In this document: positions 35,834-46,428 of the stretch, piece by piece
Layout: the number at the start of each line of letters is the position of its first letter
Numbering within the stretch: the stretch's first letter is position 1
Source: Phialocephala subalpina
Lineage: Eukaryota; Ascomycota; Leotiomycetes; Helotiales; Mollisiaceae
Assembly: GCA_900073065.1 (NCBI GenBank)
Contig: FJOG01000026.1
Location: forward strand, 868,470-932,469
Reading direction: 5' to 3'
Length of the DNA: 64,000 nt
Position numbers and translations under genes: made by a program
The notes under the pieces: model-generated
What the model was told of the DNA's origin: nothing
Seen by the model: only the letters and a program-made list of their open reading frames with translations
Databases searched by the model: none

Positions 35834-36300
35834 GATATGCCGATGCGAAGCTTTGAATGACGATAACTTGTGGTCTTGGTTTTGCTGTCTTCGAAGATTA
35901 AAATGAATTATTCGACTTCTTCTTAACTCCTCTATGCACGTGTTAACTGTCAGGGAATTATTACTTGTGATGCAAACCCCTCGTTTCTCCAAACAGTGCG
36001 AGGAGAGGAAAGCGCACCGACTTCGGTTGGAACGTGACAGGAGAAGCGGAAATAATATGCCGAAATCAGTCCGCGCAGGATGACAAGCATTTTCTTCTTG
36101 CCAAGCACCGGTAGATGAATTGTGATACCAGCAATACGGCTCAGGTGCCGGACTTGTGGATAGGACTGTCAACGATTCAGGGAGAGCGTATATAAGGCAG
36201 TCATTCATCCATATCTTCAGTCATCATAGTTGAGCATTAAAATCATCGCTACCTTCTTTTTCTTGATCTTATTGATTTAGCTCTTTCAAACAGTACAGCA
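35834..36300. promoter_or_regulatory. Divergent intergenic region
   Basis: 467 bp between the start codons of the ABM-like gene and the membrane-protein gene. A TATATAAGG box at 36190-36198 sits about 105 bp before the membrane-protein ATG and could be its TATA element. Confidence 0.5.
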
Positions 36301-37137
36301 ATGGACTTCATCCGCCACCCGAGTCGATGGCTAGACGAGAAGACAGCCACCCTAGCCAAGTCGAGATTCCTCTCACACATTGCAATTCAATACTACTGTG
36401 CCGCCTGTGGGGTGATTTGCTCCATTATGTTCCTGTTGGGCTTCGTTGCTGCAGACTTTGTTTCCCCAATCAAGCCATGGTGGGATGCTGAACAGACGGC
36501 AGGTCACTATCAGAAACATACGGTCCGAGTTCGCGCGGGTGCCGCAATTCTTGTTGTATCTGGAATGTTCTATTTGCCATTTTCGGCCGTAATCTCATAC
36601 CAGATGAGCCGCATTCCCAACCTCCACTACCTTGTCCATCAGCTACAATTTGCTTCTGCTGCTGCAGGTGTCTGGACTTTCATCTTACCAGGCATCATTC
36701 TCGCTGCTACATCTTACCGCCCTTATCGACCTGTCGAGATTACTCAAACGTTCAACGACTTTTTCTGGATCTGTGCTTTCATACCATGGCCAACATTCAT
36801 AGCACAGAATTTCGCTTTCTCATATGCCATCATCGTCGACTCACGCAAGAAGCCCTTGTTTCCTAAGGAGCTTGCCATTCTCAACGTCATTGCTCCAGTA
36901 CTGTTCACACCTGCGATCGGCATACACTGTACCTATACTGGGTCTGTCGCCTACAATGGTGCCATGACATTTTGGGTTCCCGGGATCGTATTCTGTTTAC
37001 AACTTATCCTCGATTCGTGGTATTTATACACCTCGATTCGCGAGGAGGCAAGAGGACTCGATACTTTGGATAAGAACCACCTTCAAAACGATCCAGAGGC
37101 CGGCATTGGGAGCGAAGAGGCAGGCAAAGCGATATGA
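36301..37137 (+). CDS. Integral membrane protein, six helices, unknown function
   Basis: Intronless, 278 aa, ATG at 36301. Six hydrophobic segments lie near residues 32-52, 79-100, 115-136, 153-178, 191-210 and 220-240. The N-terminal 25 residues are basic and the C-terminus is charged and soluble. Conserved-looking features are SPIKPWWDAEQTAGHYQKH in the first loop and PWPTFIAQN. I recall similar uncharacterised proteins in fungal and bacterial genomes but no function. Its position in the accessory block next to the ABM-like gene may be chance. The frame is open and codon use appears normal, so it is probably functional. Confidence 0.7.
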   Translation: MDFIRHPSRWLDEKTATLAKSRFLSHIAIQYYCAACGVICSIMFLLGFVAADFVSPIKPWWDAEQTAGHYQKHTVRVRAGAAILVVSGMFYLPFSAVISYQMSRIPNLHYLVHQLQFASAAAGVWTFILPGIILAATSYRPYRPVEITQTFNDFFWICAFIPWPTFIAQNFAFSYAIIVDSRKKPLFPKELAILNVIAPVLFTPAIGIHCTYTGSVAYNGAMTFWVPGIVFCLQLILDSWYLYTSIREEARGLDTLDKNHLQNDPEAGIGSEEAGKAI

Positions 37138-37884
37138 GCGCCTGAAGATATGGGTCAAGCAAGGGAGCGACGAAAGTGCGTATGCAGTAGAAGCAGATTC
37201 TGTTATGGACGGGGTGTTTTGTTTCAATCGTGGTTGTGCTGTTGATTGGGATCTGGATAAAGCTGGAGAATGGAAGGTGGGATCGGGACCACGGGATTCA
37301 TCTTAGGGCTGTGGATGTTGATACGGGTTTGTCAATTGGGTGGACCTACTTATATTCTGACAATTGTGCCCGTTCCTCTGTTCCAACTAGCATAATATAT
37401 ATCTGCACTTTATACTCGTTTCTAGCTACGTCAATTGATTCTTACTCTTTTAACTGACGGAGTTTGTTGGAGAAAGGGGAGAAGTCGCTGCAATGGAAGT
37501 ATATATCTTAGGTATACAGCCAATGCATCTCGATGGAGGCCATAGAAATCGCACCAAAGATATATATAAAATAAGATTAAATTTATAAATATTAGAAAAG
37601 AAAATTAATAATTTTAATTTATAAAAACCCGGTATATATAATTTAATTATTATATTAGTTCTATTATAATATTAGAATAGAAATTATATTCTTCAATAAG
37701 CTTAAATAGAATCCAATTCTTTAAATTATATATATTTAATATTTGAAAATAATTATATAAGCTTTGAGAATCTAAAAGAGTATTACTTTTTGTTACCTAC
37801 TTTCAAATGCGCGTAAACAAATTATTCATGAAAGAATTGTATATAGCATGATGTGATTTCCAATGAGACTTATCATCTCGCTTA
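37138..37884. repeat. AT-rich island with no gene
   Basis: From about 37500 to 37860 the sequence is dominated by A and T (TATATATAAAATAAG, long TTAATTTATAA runs). It is a second island of the kind at 24.2 kb. It lies between the membrane-protein gene and the 3' end of the SDR. It probably is a RIP-degraded repeat, and no element can be identified. Confidence 0.55.
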
Positions 37885-38782
37885 TTATAGTGGTATGCCC
37901 AGGGTGAATCCTCCATCAACCGCAATATTCTGGCCAGTCAACCATTGTGCCTCATCTGAAAGCAAGAAAACCACGACGTTTGCAATGTCCTTGGGCTCTC
38001 CAAGCCTCGGCCAGGGGGTTCCTTTCTGCATCTCAGCAATGATTAGAGGATCGTTGAAGTTTGTGCTTGACATTGCTGTCCGGACGACTCCAGGACAAAC
38101 TGCATTCACGTTGATACAGTCCTTGGCATGATCTAACGCAACGTTTCTGGTAAGCATTGATACTGCTGCCTTGCTTGCTGCATACGTTGCTTCTCGTCGG
38201 ATGGCGACGATTCCCGCACTTGAGGAGATATTTACGATGCGGCCTCGCGATCCAGATTTGGGATCCACAGGTTGACGAAGAAACTGCTTGATTGCTTGTC
38301 GCATCGATGTGGCACATCCTTTGCCGTTTATTCCCATCATCGAGTCCCACATCTCGTCAGTCTCCTCGACGAAATCTCGGAGGGGTAGCCATAGACCCGC
38401 GTTATTTACGAGGATATCCAATTTACCGAATTCCTGTGCACCAGGCTAAGTTACGTGTCCTATTTTCACGTTCTGTGATGCTCACCTTGACCGCGAAATC
38501 AACCAGGGCCCAGATCTCTTGCGTTTTCCCCATATCGCACTTTTGAAAAGCCGATTTTCCACCATGATTGGCGATGACCTGGTGTGTTGGTATGTCTTTG
38601 TCATGCTCGAAGCCATGCTGTGCAGCCTCGGCCTTCAAGTCTGAACAAATGACGTGCGCCCCTTCACGCGCAATTGCGAGAGCTATTGCTCGACCCATGC
38701 CGGATGAAGATCCAGTTACTATTGCAACTCGTCCATCGAGTCGGCCGGTTCCGTCCAATCGATATGGGGTCTTCTGCGACAT
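37885..38782 (-). CDS. Short-chain dehydrogenase/reductase
   Basis: Two exons (38782-38486 and 38433-37885) separated by a GTGAGC...CAG intron, 281 aa, complete. Motifs in order are TGSSSGMG (cofactor loop), CSDLKAE with Asp at the end of strand 2 (NAD-preferring), DILVNNAG, and the catalytic NISSSAG and Y-A-A-S-K. The C-terminus has CPGVVRTAM, ending with the usual SDR tail QNIAVDGGFTLG. This is a classical SDR of the 3-oxoacyl-ACP reductase/alcohol dehydrogenase type. The substrate is unknown. It is one of the few intact enzymes between the two P450 relics. Confidence 0.88.
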
Positions 38783-39378
38783 TGCTGTTGTGGGAGTGAC
38801 GAATTGAGGTTTCTCGATTATCTGTTCTTGAGAATCGCAGGTTTTGAGGTAATCCCCTTAAATGAGCAAAGGATATATAATTGAAAAAGTTGTCAAAATA
38901 CCATAGTTGTACGATCGGCAAGGCTCTCAGAGATCACCACTCCAACGGTGCATATTCGGTATATTTTTATCAGGAATTTCCCATTCCACATGAAGCAGGC
39001 CAAGCAGGCCCATACCACTAGGCGACTATAGCGAGGATGAGGGTGAGGGTGAGGAAGATGAATGCGAAAAGCAGAAGAGGAGGTGGTCGGCTGTGGGCGG
39101 GGAGTGAAGATGGTCCGGAGATGTTCCGGGGATGCGGGGTGCAGGGGGCGGGGTGTTTGCGGACTGCGGACTGCGGATTGCAGAAGGCTGTGGGCTGGAG
39201 GCAGTTGGCCTACACCAAGGGATGATTGTGCTGTGCATTTCAATCTGAACCTCCCAGCCCAGCCCAATCCAATCCAAACCACGTAGAGTTTGAGGCCCAG
39301 ATTCTCTTTCAAACTTTGGACAGCGGTATAAATAACAGCTTCACTCGTGCCAGTATCTCAGCAGAAAAGCGCTCAGAA
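38783..39378. other. Divergent intergenic region, SDR / P450 no. 2
   Basis: Between two divergent starts. It contains purine-rich short repeats (GGGTGAGGGTGAGG near 39041-39054, and GGACTGC/GGATTGC units near 39159-39182) and a TATAAATAA box at 39327-39335, about 50 bp before the P450 ATG. No gene is seen. Confidence 0.5.
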
Positions 39379-40633
39379 ATGGCCTTTCCAATCTACGGGA
39401 TAGGCGTCGCAGTCGTTGTAATCGTTGCCGGCCTCTACCGACTGCTGCAGGTTGGGAAACGCGATAGACACATGCCACCCGGGCTGCCAACGCTGCCCGT
39501 CATCGGGAATCTGCATCAAATCCCAATTACGGGTCTTTACAAACAGTACGTGCAAGATGCCTGTCTAGTGAAGAGAAGAGAGCGAAAAGACGATGCATTT
39601 ATACTTATGTCCATTCGTACAGATTCCGGGAATGATCAAAAGAATACGGCTCTGTTTTCAGTCTCAAGCTCGGATCGGCAAACGTCGTAGTTCTTTGTGA
39701 TCGGAAAGCAATCCACGAACTTCTCGTCGAGAAAGGGGCGAATTTCTCGGATCGACTAGGCACCTACGTCGGCTAGATTCTGACTCGGGGCGACCATGTA
39801 GCATTGCAGCAAATGGAACCAACCTGGAGAGAAAAGCGCAAAGTCATCTCGCACACGTTTTCGCCCAAGCAGCTAGATGAGAAGCACTACAAAGTGCAGG
39901 AAGCTGAGTGCGTGGCTATTGCTGTTTTTTGCTCCGGAATTCAGGTTTTTGGACGTGCTGGTGAGCAGAGAGCTTCTTGCTAATAGCTTTTCTATGCAGG
40001 TCCACTGTTCTCATGGCAAACTTGTTGGAGAAGCCGGGAGACTTTTACTGTCAGATCAAATGGTACACTGCTTCCGTAGCTGCCTCGATCATGTTCGGTC
40101 AACGTGGAGCTACACCGGACGATTTCTGGGCACGAGTAAGTTGTTCCATAATCGCCAACGTCTCTGGCTTCCGTTTGCTGTCTCTTTCGTAAAAGGGAGT
40201 ATACGATGTTATGGAAAGGACAAGTTTCCCCGCTTCGACCCAGTTGATCCGCAGAGGCTATGGAATCAATAGCTCATACTGTTATAGTAGTGGACCGAGG
40301 CAATGGAACCAGGAGCGAATCCTCCGGTCGACGAATTTCCTCTCCTGAAGATAATACCATCTTCTCTAGCCGCTTGGAAACGGCGCGCTATCTCCGCCGG
40401 TGAGGTTATGGACAACGTGTGGGGAAAAGCCCGGCGGATCATCGACGAACGACGAGCTCGAGGAGAGAGACGGAACTGTATTATTGATAACTTGCTTGAT
40501 GAGTATAAGAATAAAGGATCGCCCTTCACCGAGCACAGCTTCAACAACCTAATGGGTGAAGTGGTCGAGGGTGGTGCTGATACTACGTCCGCCCAACTCT
40601 TGACCCTACCGGAATGTTTTGCACTTCCCAACC
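39379..40633 (+). pseudogene. Cytochrome P450 no. 2, 5' part
   Basis: ATG at 39379 with an N-terminal anchor (GVAVVVIVAGLYRLL) and a Pro hinge (MPPGLPTLPVIGN). The exon pattern matches P450 no. 1, and the proteins are clearly related (for example PGANPPVDEFP and DERRARGERR). In-frame TGA at 39633-39635 stands where no. 1 has Trp (FHAWAQEYG against FRE-stop-SKEYG), and TAG lies at 39774-39776. The reading reaches the I-helix EGGADTTSAQ and LLTL, and the family resemblance ends near 40633. The remaining part of the gene, with ExxR and the haem loop, lies at 46429-47120 in the same orientation. So the gene is both nonsense-mutated and physically split. Confidence 0.8.
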
Positions 40634-41673
40634 TTATGTCTCACGTGAGCAGCGCCGCTTTTGCTCAGGCTCGGCTCAGGCCAGGCTCATCTTCGGCTCA
40701 GGTCGCTCAGATCTGCCCACCCCCGTATTACGCGACGTGGCGCTGCCAAGAATGACCTCACGGCCCTAGCCAGGGATCTCAAATATATTATTACCTCTAG
40801 CACCTCGTCCGATCTTTAAGTGACTAAGCCGCTACACTAATAGCGTATAAAGATTACAGTAGAATGGGTTTCAGAGTAGATCTGATTTGATTTCACTATG
40901 TGAGTCAGTTCAGCATTGCCCATAAGCTGCCATCCTAGCAGTACCAGTCCTCCGTAAGCCCAAATCCACACAACAAGGAAAATTGACAAAACAATCCCAT
41001 GACCTTTCGGTCGATTTCGTGTCGTTTCCGGTACTGATAACTACCGTTACGCCATATCCCGACAAAAGGTTTACATAACCAAGAACTAGGTCCTTGGCCG
41101 TTTATCAGCACTTATATGCCTTACAGGCTGCCATAGCGTCACGTGAAGCAACCGCATATGACATTCGTGCGATCGGCCTCCGTTTCATGCAATCGGCCTC
41201 CGTTTCGTGCGATCGGCCTCCGTTTCGGGCCAAGAAGCCCGGCTGTATGGTCGCGTGCTGGTTGCAGACCTTGTTTCGGGCTAGGGAACCAACCTCTCCT
41301 ACCACACCACACCACACCACAGTCCAGACTCACGCATATTCGAGTCGAACATCTCTCAAATCTCGATCATATCCATCCTTTGCACTTAAGGCGTTATCTG
41401 CTTCCGGATCATCAATCTGCTTCTGTTGCTTCGTCTACAATCTCCCCTGCCTCCACGCTGACTATTGCTACTATGGCAGATTGCGGCTTCCATAGCTGAT
41501 TATACAACATAAATTTGTTACTGCTGCTTTCAGTTGTCTACCTCCTGCCATTTCCCTCTCTTCTTCGCATTATCAAGTCAAACCCTTACTCTTGAAGCAT
41601 TCGAGACTTATTTGAATTTCCGTATCGTTTGAAGTGCTCATATCGACCAAGAAAGCAGACCCAAGGGGTCTCG
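40634..41673. repeat. Left flank of the insertion: GCTCAGG-rich repeat and unknown DNA
   Basis: Directly after the P450 I-helix, GCTCAGG occurs at 40663, 40674 and 40696, with TTCGGCT at 40692 and GCCCACCC at 40715. The same words recur at the right end of the insertion (46273-46353). An inverted GCAGCGCC / GGCGCTGC pair sits near 40650 and 40740. The remainder up to the regulator start has no gene apart from the 20-bp tandem repeat listed separately. Confidence 0.6.
41168..41227. repeat. Three tandem copies of a 20-bp unit
   Basis: Units at 41168, 41188 and 41208 (TGCGATCGGCCTCCGTTTC plus one base) are nearly identical. A small minisatellite upstream of the inserted regulator gene, inside the segment that splits P450 no. 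2. Confidence 0.85.
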
Positions 41674-43916
41674 ATGCCGCATGATCAGATGTCTCGAGAA
41701 GACTCTGTGAAGAGCGTTCGGAGAGGGGCGAAGAGTTGTGTCGAATGTGAGTTAGTGTAGATATTCCATCCGTGTACTCATCTGATTTGATGTGAATTTT
41801 TAGGTAGAAATCGGAAAGTCCGTTGCGACTGGCTGTTTGAGGGAGCCGAGTCCTGTCAACGTTGCTTGGCCAACGGTCGAACTTGTGAGCCGCAGGTGCG
41901 GATGTTGCGAAGATCTTCCACCGTTGCGATGACCTCAAGGGCTCATATTGCACATCTGAAAAATGAAGTTTCTCGTCTGTGGACAGCCGTGCATACTCTC
42001 GAAACTAAGCTTGGTTGCGTACCCACTGAAGCTACCTTGCAGCCACCATCCCAAATGGAAAATACTAGTGCTTTTCATGGTACACCAAGTGATGACGATC
42101 TGGATTCAAATGCTTCTGATTTATCTCCAACAAGTCCCCAAAGTCATCTTTTGCAACTATTCGACAAGGAACTGCTCGGCTCAGATGGATATGGACCCGA
42201 GGCTCCAGTGCGTCCTGCACCGAGCTTACACAAGGCGCAGGAATCCTATGCCCTGCGGGCGTTACTGCCCTCGAAAGAAGACATGGTTGGGATTTCCGCA
42301 CAAGCCTCGCCCTGGCTCTACATGTACAACTCACTCTTTCCGATGACGAACATCTTCAGCAGCGGTGAAGAGATGCTCTCACAGTACGACAAGTTACAGG
42401 ATCCAAATGCAAATCCTTTTGCAATTGCTGACCTTCTGCTGTCTGTTGCAATAACCGTTCAGCAAAAGCCAAATGAGACAGTAGCGAATGCGGCAGGTAT
42501 CAAAAATGCGAGTTCGTTCATCAAAGATGTGTCTGATACAGTGGAACGTATTATCATCTCTCACGACGCCCTTGCGGGGACTTTGGAAGGCATAAGGACG
42601 TCGCTACTGTTTCTCCGGATGTAAGTGCTTCCTATATCAAAAGCATGTTCCAGAATCATTCCTAACATGGAAACTTCTATGTATTTAGTGAGATTGGTCG
42701 TTCAGGATTGAGAAAGGTTTGGATTCTAAGCCGACGGATCATTGCTCTAGCAGAATTGATTGGATTACCACGGGCCTCGATGGCTCTCGCATCATACAAA
42801 GAATCGCTGGTAGACACTTCGCGAAATGCTCAAACTGAAGTATCTTCATCAGTACTTGAGTCGCGGAGTCAGAAGGCTGAAGTTTGGGAATCTATCTGCG
42901 CGGTCGATAAAATTATGTCAATGATGTGGTCGCTGCCTCTTGCGACTCTCAACTATCCTCTCCCAAAGCGGCCAATAGTCGATTCTCAGGGCCAAGTGAA
43001 TCCGCAGGCGTTCCTGTACAGTCTAACAGGAATCGCAACTCGGGTGATTGAGCTGGATTATATCAGCTCCTCTGGAAGACCTCTCATGGAAATGTTCAGT
43101 GCTGTCATCAGTACCGATCAGGAACTGCGATCATTGATAAGTTCTATGCCAAAGGGTTGGCGAAGAATCGATTGGCCCGAGCTTTCCGTCCATGGATTCT
43201 TGCAATTCTTGCATCGATATCTCACGGTGAGAACACACCTTCAGCTTGCACTCAAGTATGATGATGGGCCAGATTTTGCCTTCAACTTCATCACCTGCTT
43301 GGAGGCGTGTCAGGAAATGGCAAGACAATATATTTCAATGCGTCCCGCATTCCCAGAAGGCTTTTTCGCAAACCGGGTAATCGATCTCCAGGCTTTCACA
43401 GCCGCGACGTTTCTACTTTTATCCAAATTTCGCACCTCACGTGGCTCTAGCACTTTCCAGTACACAATGGATCTCAATATCGTGACAGGTCTTGTGGATC
43501 AAGTTGTACAGATGATGGAGTTTGTAGCGACTCGGGCTGGAGGAGATTTTGCTCGTCAGGCAGTGGACGCAATTCGCTCGCTCAACTCCTTGCTCCAGCA
43601 ACCGCAAACTACCGAGTCCCAGAACATAACTTTGAGTCTTGGTCTGGCTGGGAGGATCCATGTCTCTCGGAAGTCCAACATTGCAAAGAATATTCCACAG
43701 CAAACCTATCCTGCTCCAATTCAACAACCGGGTGGATGGGAGAACTCGTACAATGATGCCCCTTCTGCTCCCCAGGTAATGTCTATCAGATCTTCGGATA
43801 TTAACTTCATGGATTCCTTGTCGTATTCAATGGAAATATCAGATGATTATCCATTCTTTGATGACGAGACATTCGGAAACGAACAATGGCTTACATGGAC
43901 GGATGGCACTGTATAG
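41674..43916 (+). CDS. Zn2Cys6 transcription factor inside the insertion
   Basis: Three exons (41674-41746, 41804-42620, 42689-43916) with GTGAGT and GTAAGT donors and TAG acceptors, about 705 aa. The zinc cluster straddles intron 1: SCVEC, then RNRKVRC, CQRC and RTCEP, with all six cysteines present. A short coiled region follows (HIAHLKNEVSRLWTAVHTLETKL). The fungal-specific middle domain extends through exons 2 and 3 (ASPWLYMYNSLFP, MRPAFPEGFFANRVIDLQAFTAATFLLL). The acidic C-terminal end may act as an activation region. The last 130 bp of the gene lie in the first copy of a 250-bp duplication. With the DUF3533 gene downstream it suggests a mobile regulator/exporter pair, which is inference. 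Confidence 0.85.
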
Positions 43917-44286
43917 AGAGATTCGGCATTAAGGAAGATGCTGTACAGTGGAATTTACATTCAAAACCAAGGCCTTGTAAACAGTTGGTGGTGTCGCAGT
44001 GTGAGAAAGGCCAATTGTCATCAGCCAGCTTAAAAGCAGATCTTCGGATATTAACTTCATGGATTCCTTGTCGTATTCAATGGAAATATCAGATGATTAT
44101 CCATTCTTTGATGACGAGACATTCGGAAACGAACAATGGCTTACATGGACGGATGGCACTGTATAGAGAGATTCGGCATTAAGGAAGATGCTGTACAGTG
44201 GAATTTACATTCAAAACCAAGGCCTTGTAAACAGTTGGTGGTGTCGCAGTGTGAGAAAGGCCAATTGTCATCAGCCAGCTTAAAAG
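43787..44286. repeat. Perfect 250-bp tandem direct duplication
   Basis: 43787-44036 and 44037-44286 are identical base for base. The first copy contains the last 130 bp of the Zn2Cys6 gene including its TAG stop. The second holds a stranded copy of that 3' end and of the following untranslated region. Full identity means a recent event or an assembly duplication. Confidence 0.95.
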
Positions 44287-44430
44287 CAAACAAGTAATAC
44301 TGTCTATACTAACAATACATGCTTTAGCAAAAGACTCTCTTTATATACAGTTGCATAGCATGCTTCAGTGATAGCCCTCGCTTCCCCACTGGGCCCATAG
44401 TGTAGCTCTGCGGCACTGCACTTCGACCAC

Positions 44431-45744
44431 CTACTCTAATGAATCGGTTGTGAGAGTCTCTGGGTGACTACTTTCGCTCGCGGATGCTGTCGCAGACCCT
44501 TTTTCAATGTCTCCGGAGATATTTCTAGCCCTCCTGCATGCTTGGCGATGACTAAAACTGTCACAGACAAGAAGCAGCACCCACCAAGAGAAAAGGACGG
44601 GCATTGCGCGATACAGCTGCGGGACGGCGCCACCGGACCAAATATCAGTTAATACCTGATACGCCTCGTGAGCCGGGAAGACGTAACCGAAGCGGTAGAA
44701 ACCGGGGTTGATCTTAAAGGGAGTAATCGAGCTGGTGATGTTGAGGAAGACCCATGTCATGAGCAGGAAAGGCATGGCGGGAATAGGGATAATCTGAATG
44801 GCTGCTTCGATCGCCAGGTAGTGGATGTGGAATAACAGCCACAGGAGCGTCCAGGTTAGGACGAATTGAGTTCCGCTGACTGCCCAATCTTCTCGGTACG
44901 CCCAGATATAGCCCGTCATCGTCAGAGACCCGATAAATGTGTAGATGACGCCCGCTGTTAATCGGAGAAGTCCACTACTCATAGCGGAAAGTCTGCTCTG
45001 GACTTCAAATTTGATGAACATAAACCTCATCCCGACCACGAAGAACAGATTCTGAAGGACAGGCATCGCCATGGAAATTGTGTTGTATAGAATTTTGGTG
45101 CCCTGGTTGGTTGGTTGAATATTAATCTCGGAGGCCATGATTGGGGTCAGATATGCTTTGATGGCGGCGTCGTCGGTCTGTGCGAGGGACTTCAACGCAC
45201 TGGAGCCGTTTATAGAACAGTACGCTGTCCTGGCGGCTGCAACTAGTGTTTTGAGGCTCCCTTGGATTACCTCTTGCGAGAAAGCTGGATATTTGACTTC
45301 ATTCCATACATATGTGAACGAATCGCTAGCGTCGTATGCCGTCGCGGCCGTTCCACCAAGAAGTGCGGCAGACAATCTCTCCGAGGCCCCTGGCAGGGAG
45401 TATATAGCAGCCCAATATTCTCCATCCCGAACAGCTTTTAGTACTGCATCTGGTGTGGGATATTGAGTCTCGGTTCCAGTGATTAAGGTAGGAAACCGTA
45501 TTCCTTTCAGCTGTTGGTATGCTTGCGATAGGGACTCCCCGATGATTTCTCCATCGTAGTCCACCGTCAAAATGTGGAACGCGGAAACTCGGTCAACTTC
45601 GTGGTAGAATGAGCCATAGAGGTAATAGAGGTTGATCTGAAATAGGATAGTTACGGCTAGACCGATCGCTATAATGGCAAGGATGAGCTTCTTTCGTTGC
45701 CCCGGCAGGAGACTTCTAGATCTAGGCATGGACTTCGTTTTCAT
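44431..45744 (-). CDS. DUF3533 / SNG1-family membrane protein
   Basis: Intronless, 437 aa from the ATG at 45744. The reading stays open a little further upstream but has no ATG there. An N-terminal helix (LILAIIAIGLAVTILFQINLYYLY) is followed by an extracytoplasmic domain of about 150 aa, with DGEYWAAIYSLPGAS and Y-x-x-V-x-N-E-V. Five more helices follow (VLQNLFFVVGMRF, LTAGVIYTFIGSLTMTGYIW, FVLTWTLLWLLFHIHYLAI, MPFLLMTWVFLN, PVLFSWWVLLLVC). This is the layout of the yeast Sng1 nitrosoguanidine-resistance family, whose members affect export or membrane response to drugs. It is convergent with the regulator at 41.7-43.9 kb, inside the segment that splits P450 no. 2. Confidence 0.82.
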   Translation of the reverse strand: MKTKSMPRSRSLLPGQRKKLILAIIAIGLAVTILFQINLYYLYGSFYHEVDRVSAFHILTVDYDGEIIGESLSQAYQQLKGIRFPTLITGTETQYPTPDAVLKAVRDGEYWAAIYSLPGASERLSAALLGGTAATAYDASDSFTYVWNEVKYPAFSQEVIQGSLKTLVAAARTAYCSINGSSALKSLAQTDDAAIKAYLTPIMASEINIQPTNQGTKILYNTISMAMPVLQNLFFVVGMRFMFIKFEVQSRLSAMSSGLLRLTAGVIYTFIGSLTMTGYIWAYREDWAVSGTQFVLTWTLLWLLFHIHYLAIEAAIQIIPIPAMPFLLMTWVFLNITSSITPFKINPGFYRFGYVFPAHEAYQVLTDIWSGGAVPQLYRAMPVLFSWWVLLLVCDSFSHRQACRRARNISGDIEKGSATASASESSHPETLTTDSLE

Positions 45745-46428
45745 CGCGGGAATGATAAGAGAAGTTGGGAGGGCGTGACAGTACAAAAGGCACGAATAGA
45801 TATGAAAGCTGAAAAGGTACGGGGAAAATAGTACTATATATTGAAACGTATTTCACCAAAGTTCTGCTACGGTTTTGGGGGGGGGAACGTCTGGTTGCGC
45901 TGGTGCGGCTAGCTCGAGTGTCCTCGGCCTCCCCGCTTTCCGATTTGATCGGGCTCTCTCGGCCTCCGCGCCTTTCGCTTGCGGTCGGGTGCGCTTCGGC
46001 TTCTACCTGCTTCCGCACCGGCTAGTGCGGGGTCTGTGTTAGAGGAGGACCATGAGAAAGGACCCTAATGGATCTTTCGATCGATCTCTATTACTTTTGG
46101 GAGTTCAAGTCTCTCCTTGCGGTCATCGGCTGGAGATACACATTCCCAATACGGGCAAACCCTAGCAAAGGAATACAGTAGAGGGTCACACCCTCTGCGA
46201 AACAGGCTTACAAAAACCACAAGGGAGCCAAAACGAGCCCCCTGTAGATACTAAAATGGCTTTTTAATGCATGCTCAGGCTTACTTAACGTGTGCTCAGG
46301 CAGTACTCAGGAATGCCCACCTTCGGCTTAAGCTTGCCCACCCGTAGCTCAGGCTAAAGCAGCAACAGTTCAGGTCCAGAGACGGAAATGGAAAATGTCA
46401 TGAAAACATTCCGGTGTGGGTTGACCTG
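45745..46428. repeat. Right flank of the insertion: GCTCAGG-rich repeat
   Basis: A GGGGGGGG run at 45878-45885 and no gene. Near the P450 junction GCTCAGG recurs at 46273, 46294 and 46347, TTCGGCT at 46322 and GCCCACC at 46315 and 46336. This mirrors the left end of the insertion in the same orientation. AACC at 46429-46432 matches AACC at 40630-40633 and could be a short target duplication. Confidence 0.55.

Noticed and set aside
45745..45786. Upstream extension of the DUF3533 protein
   Set aside because: The first codon there is TTG, not ATG. The ATG at 45744 directly precedes the basic N-terminus expected before the first helix.
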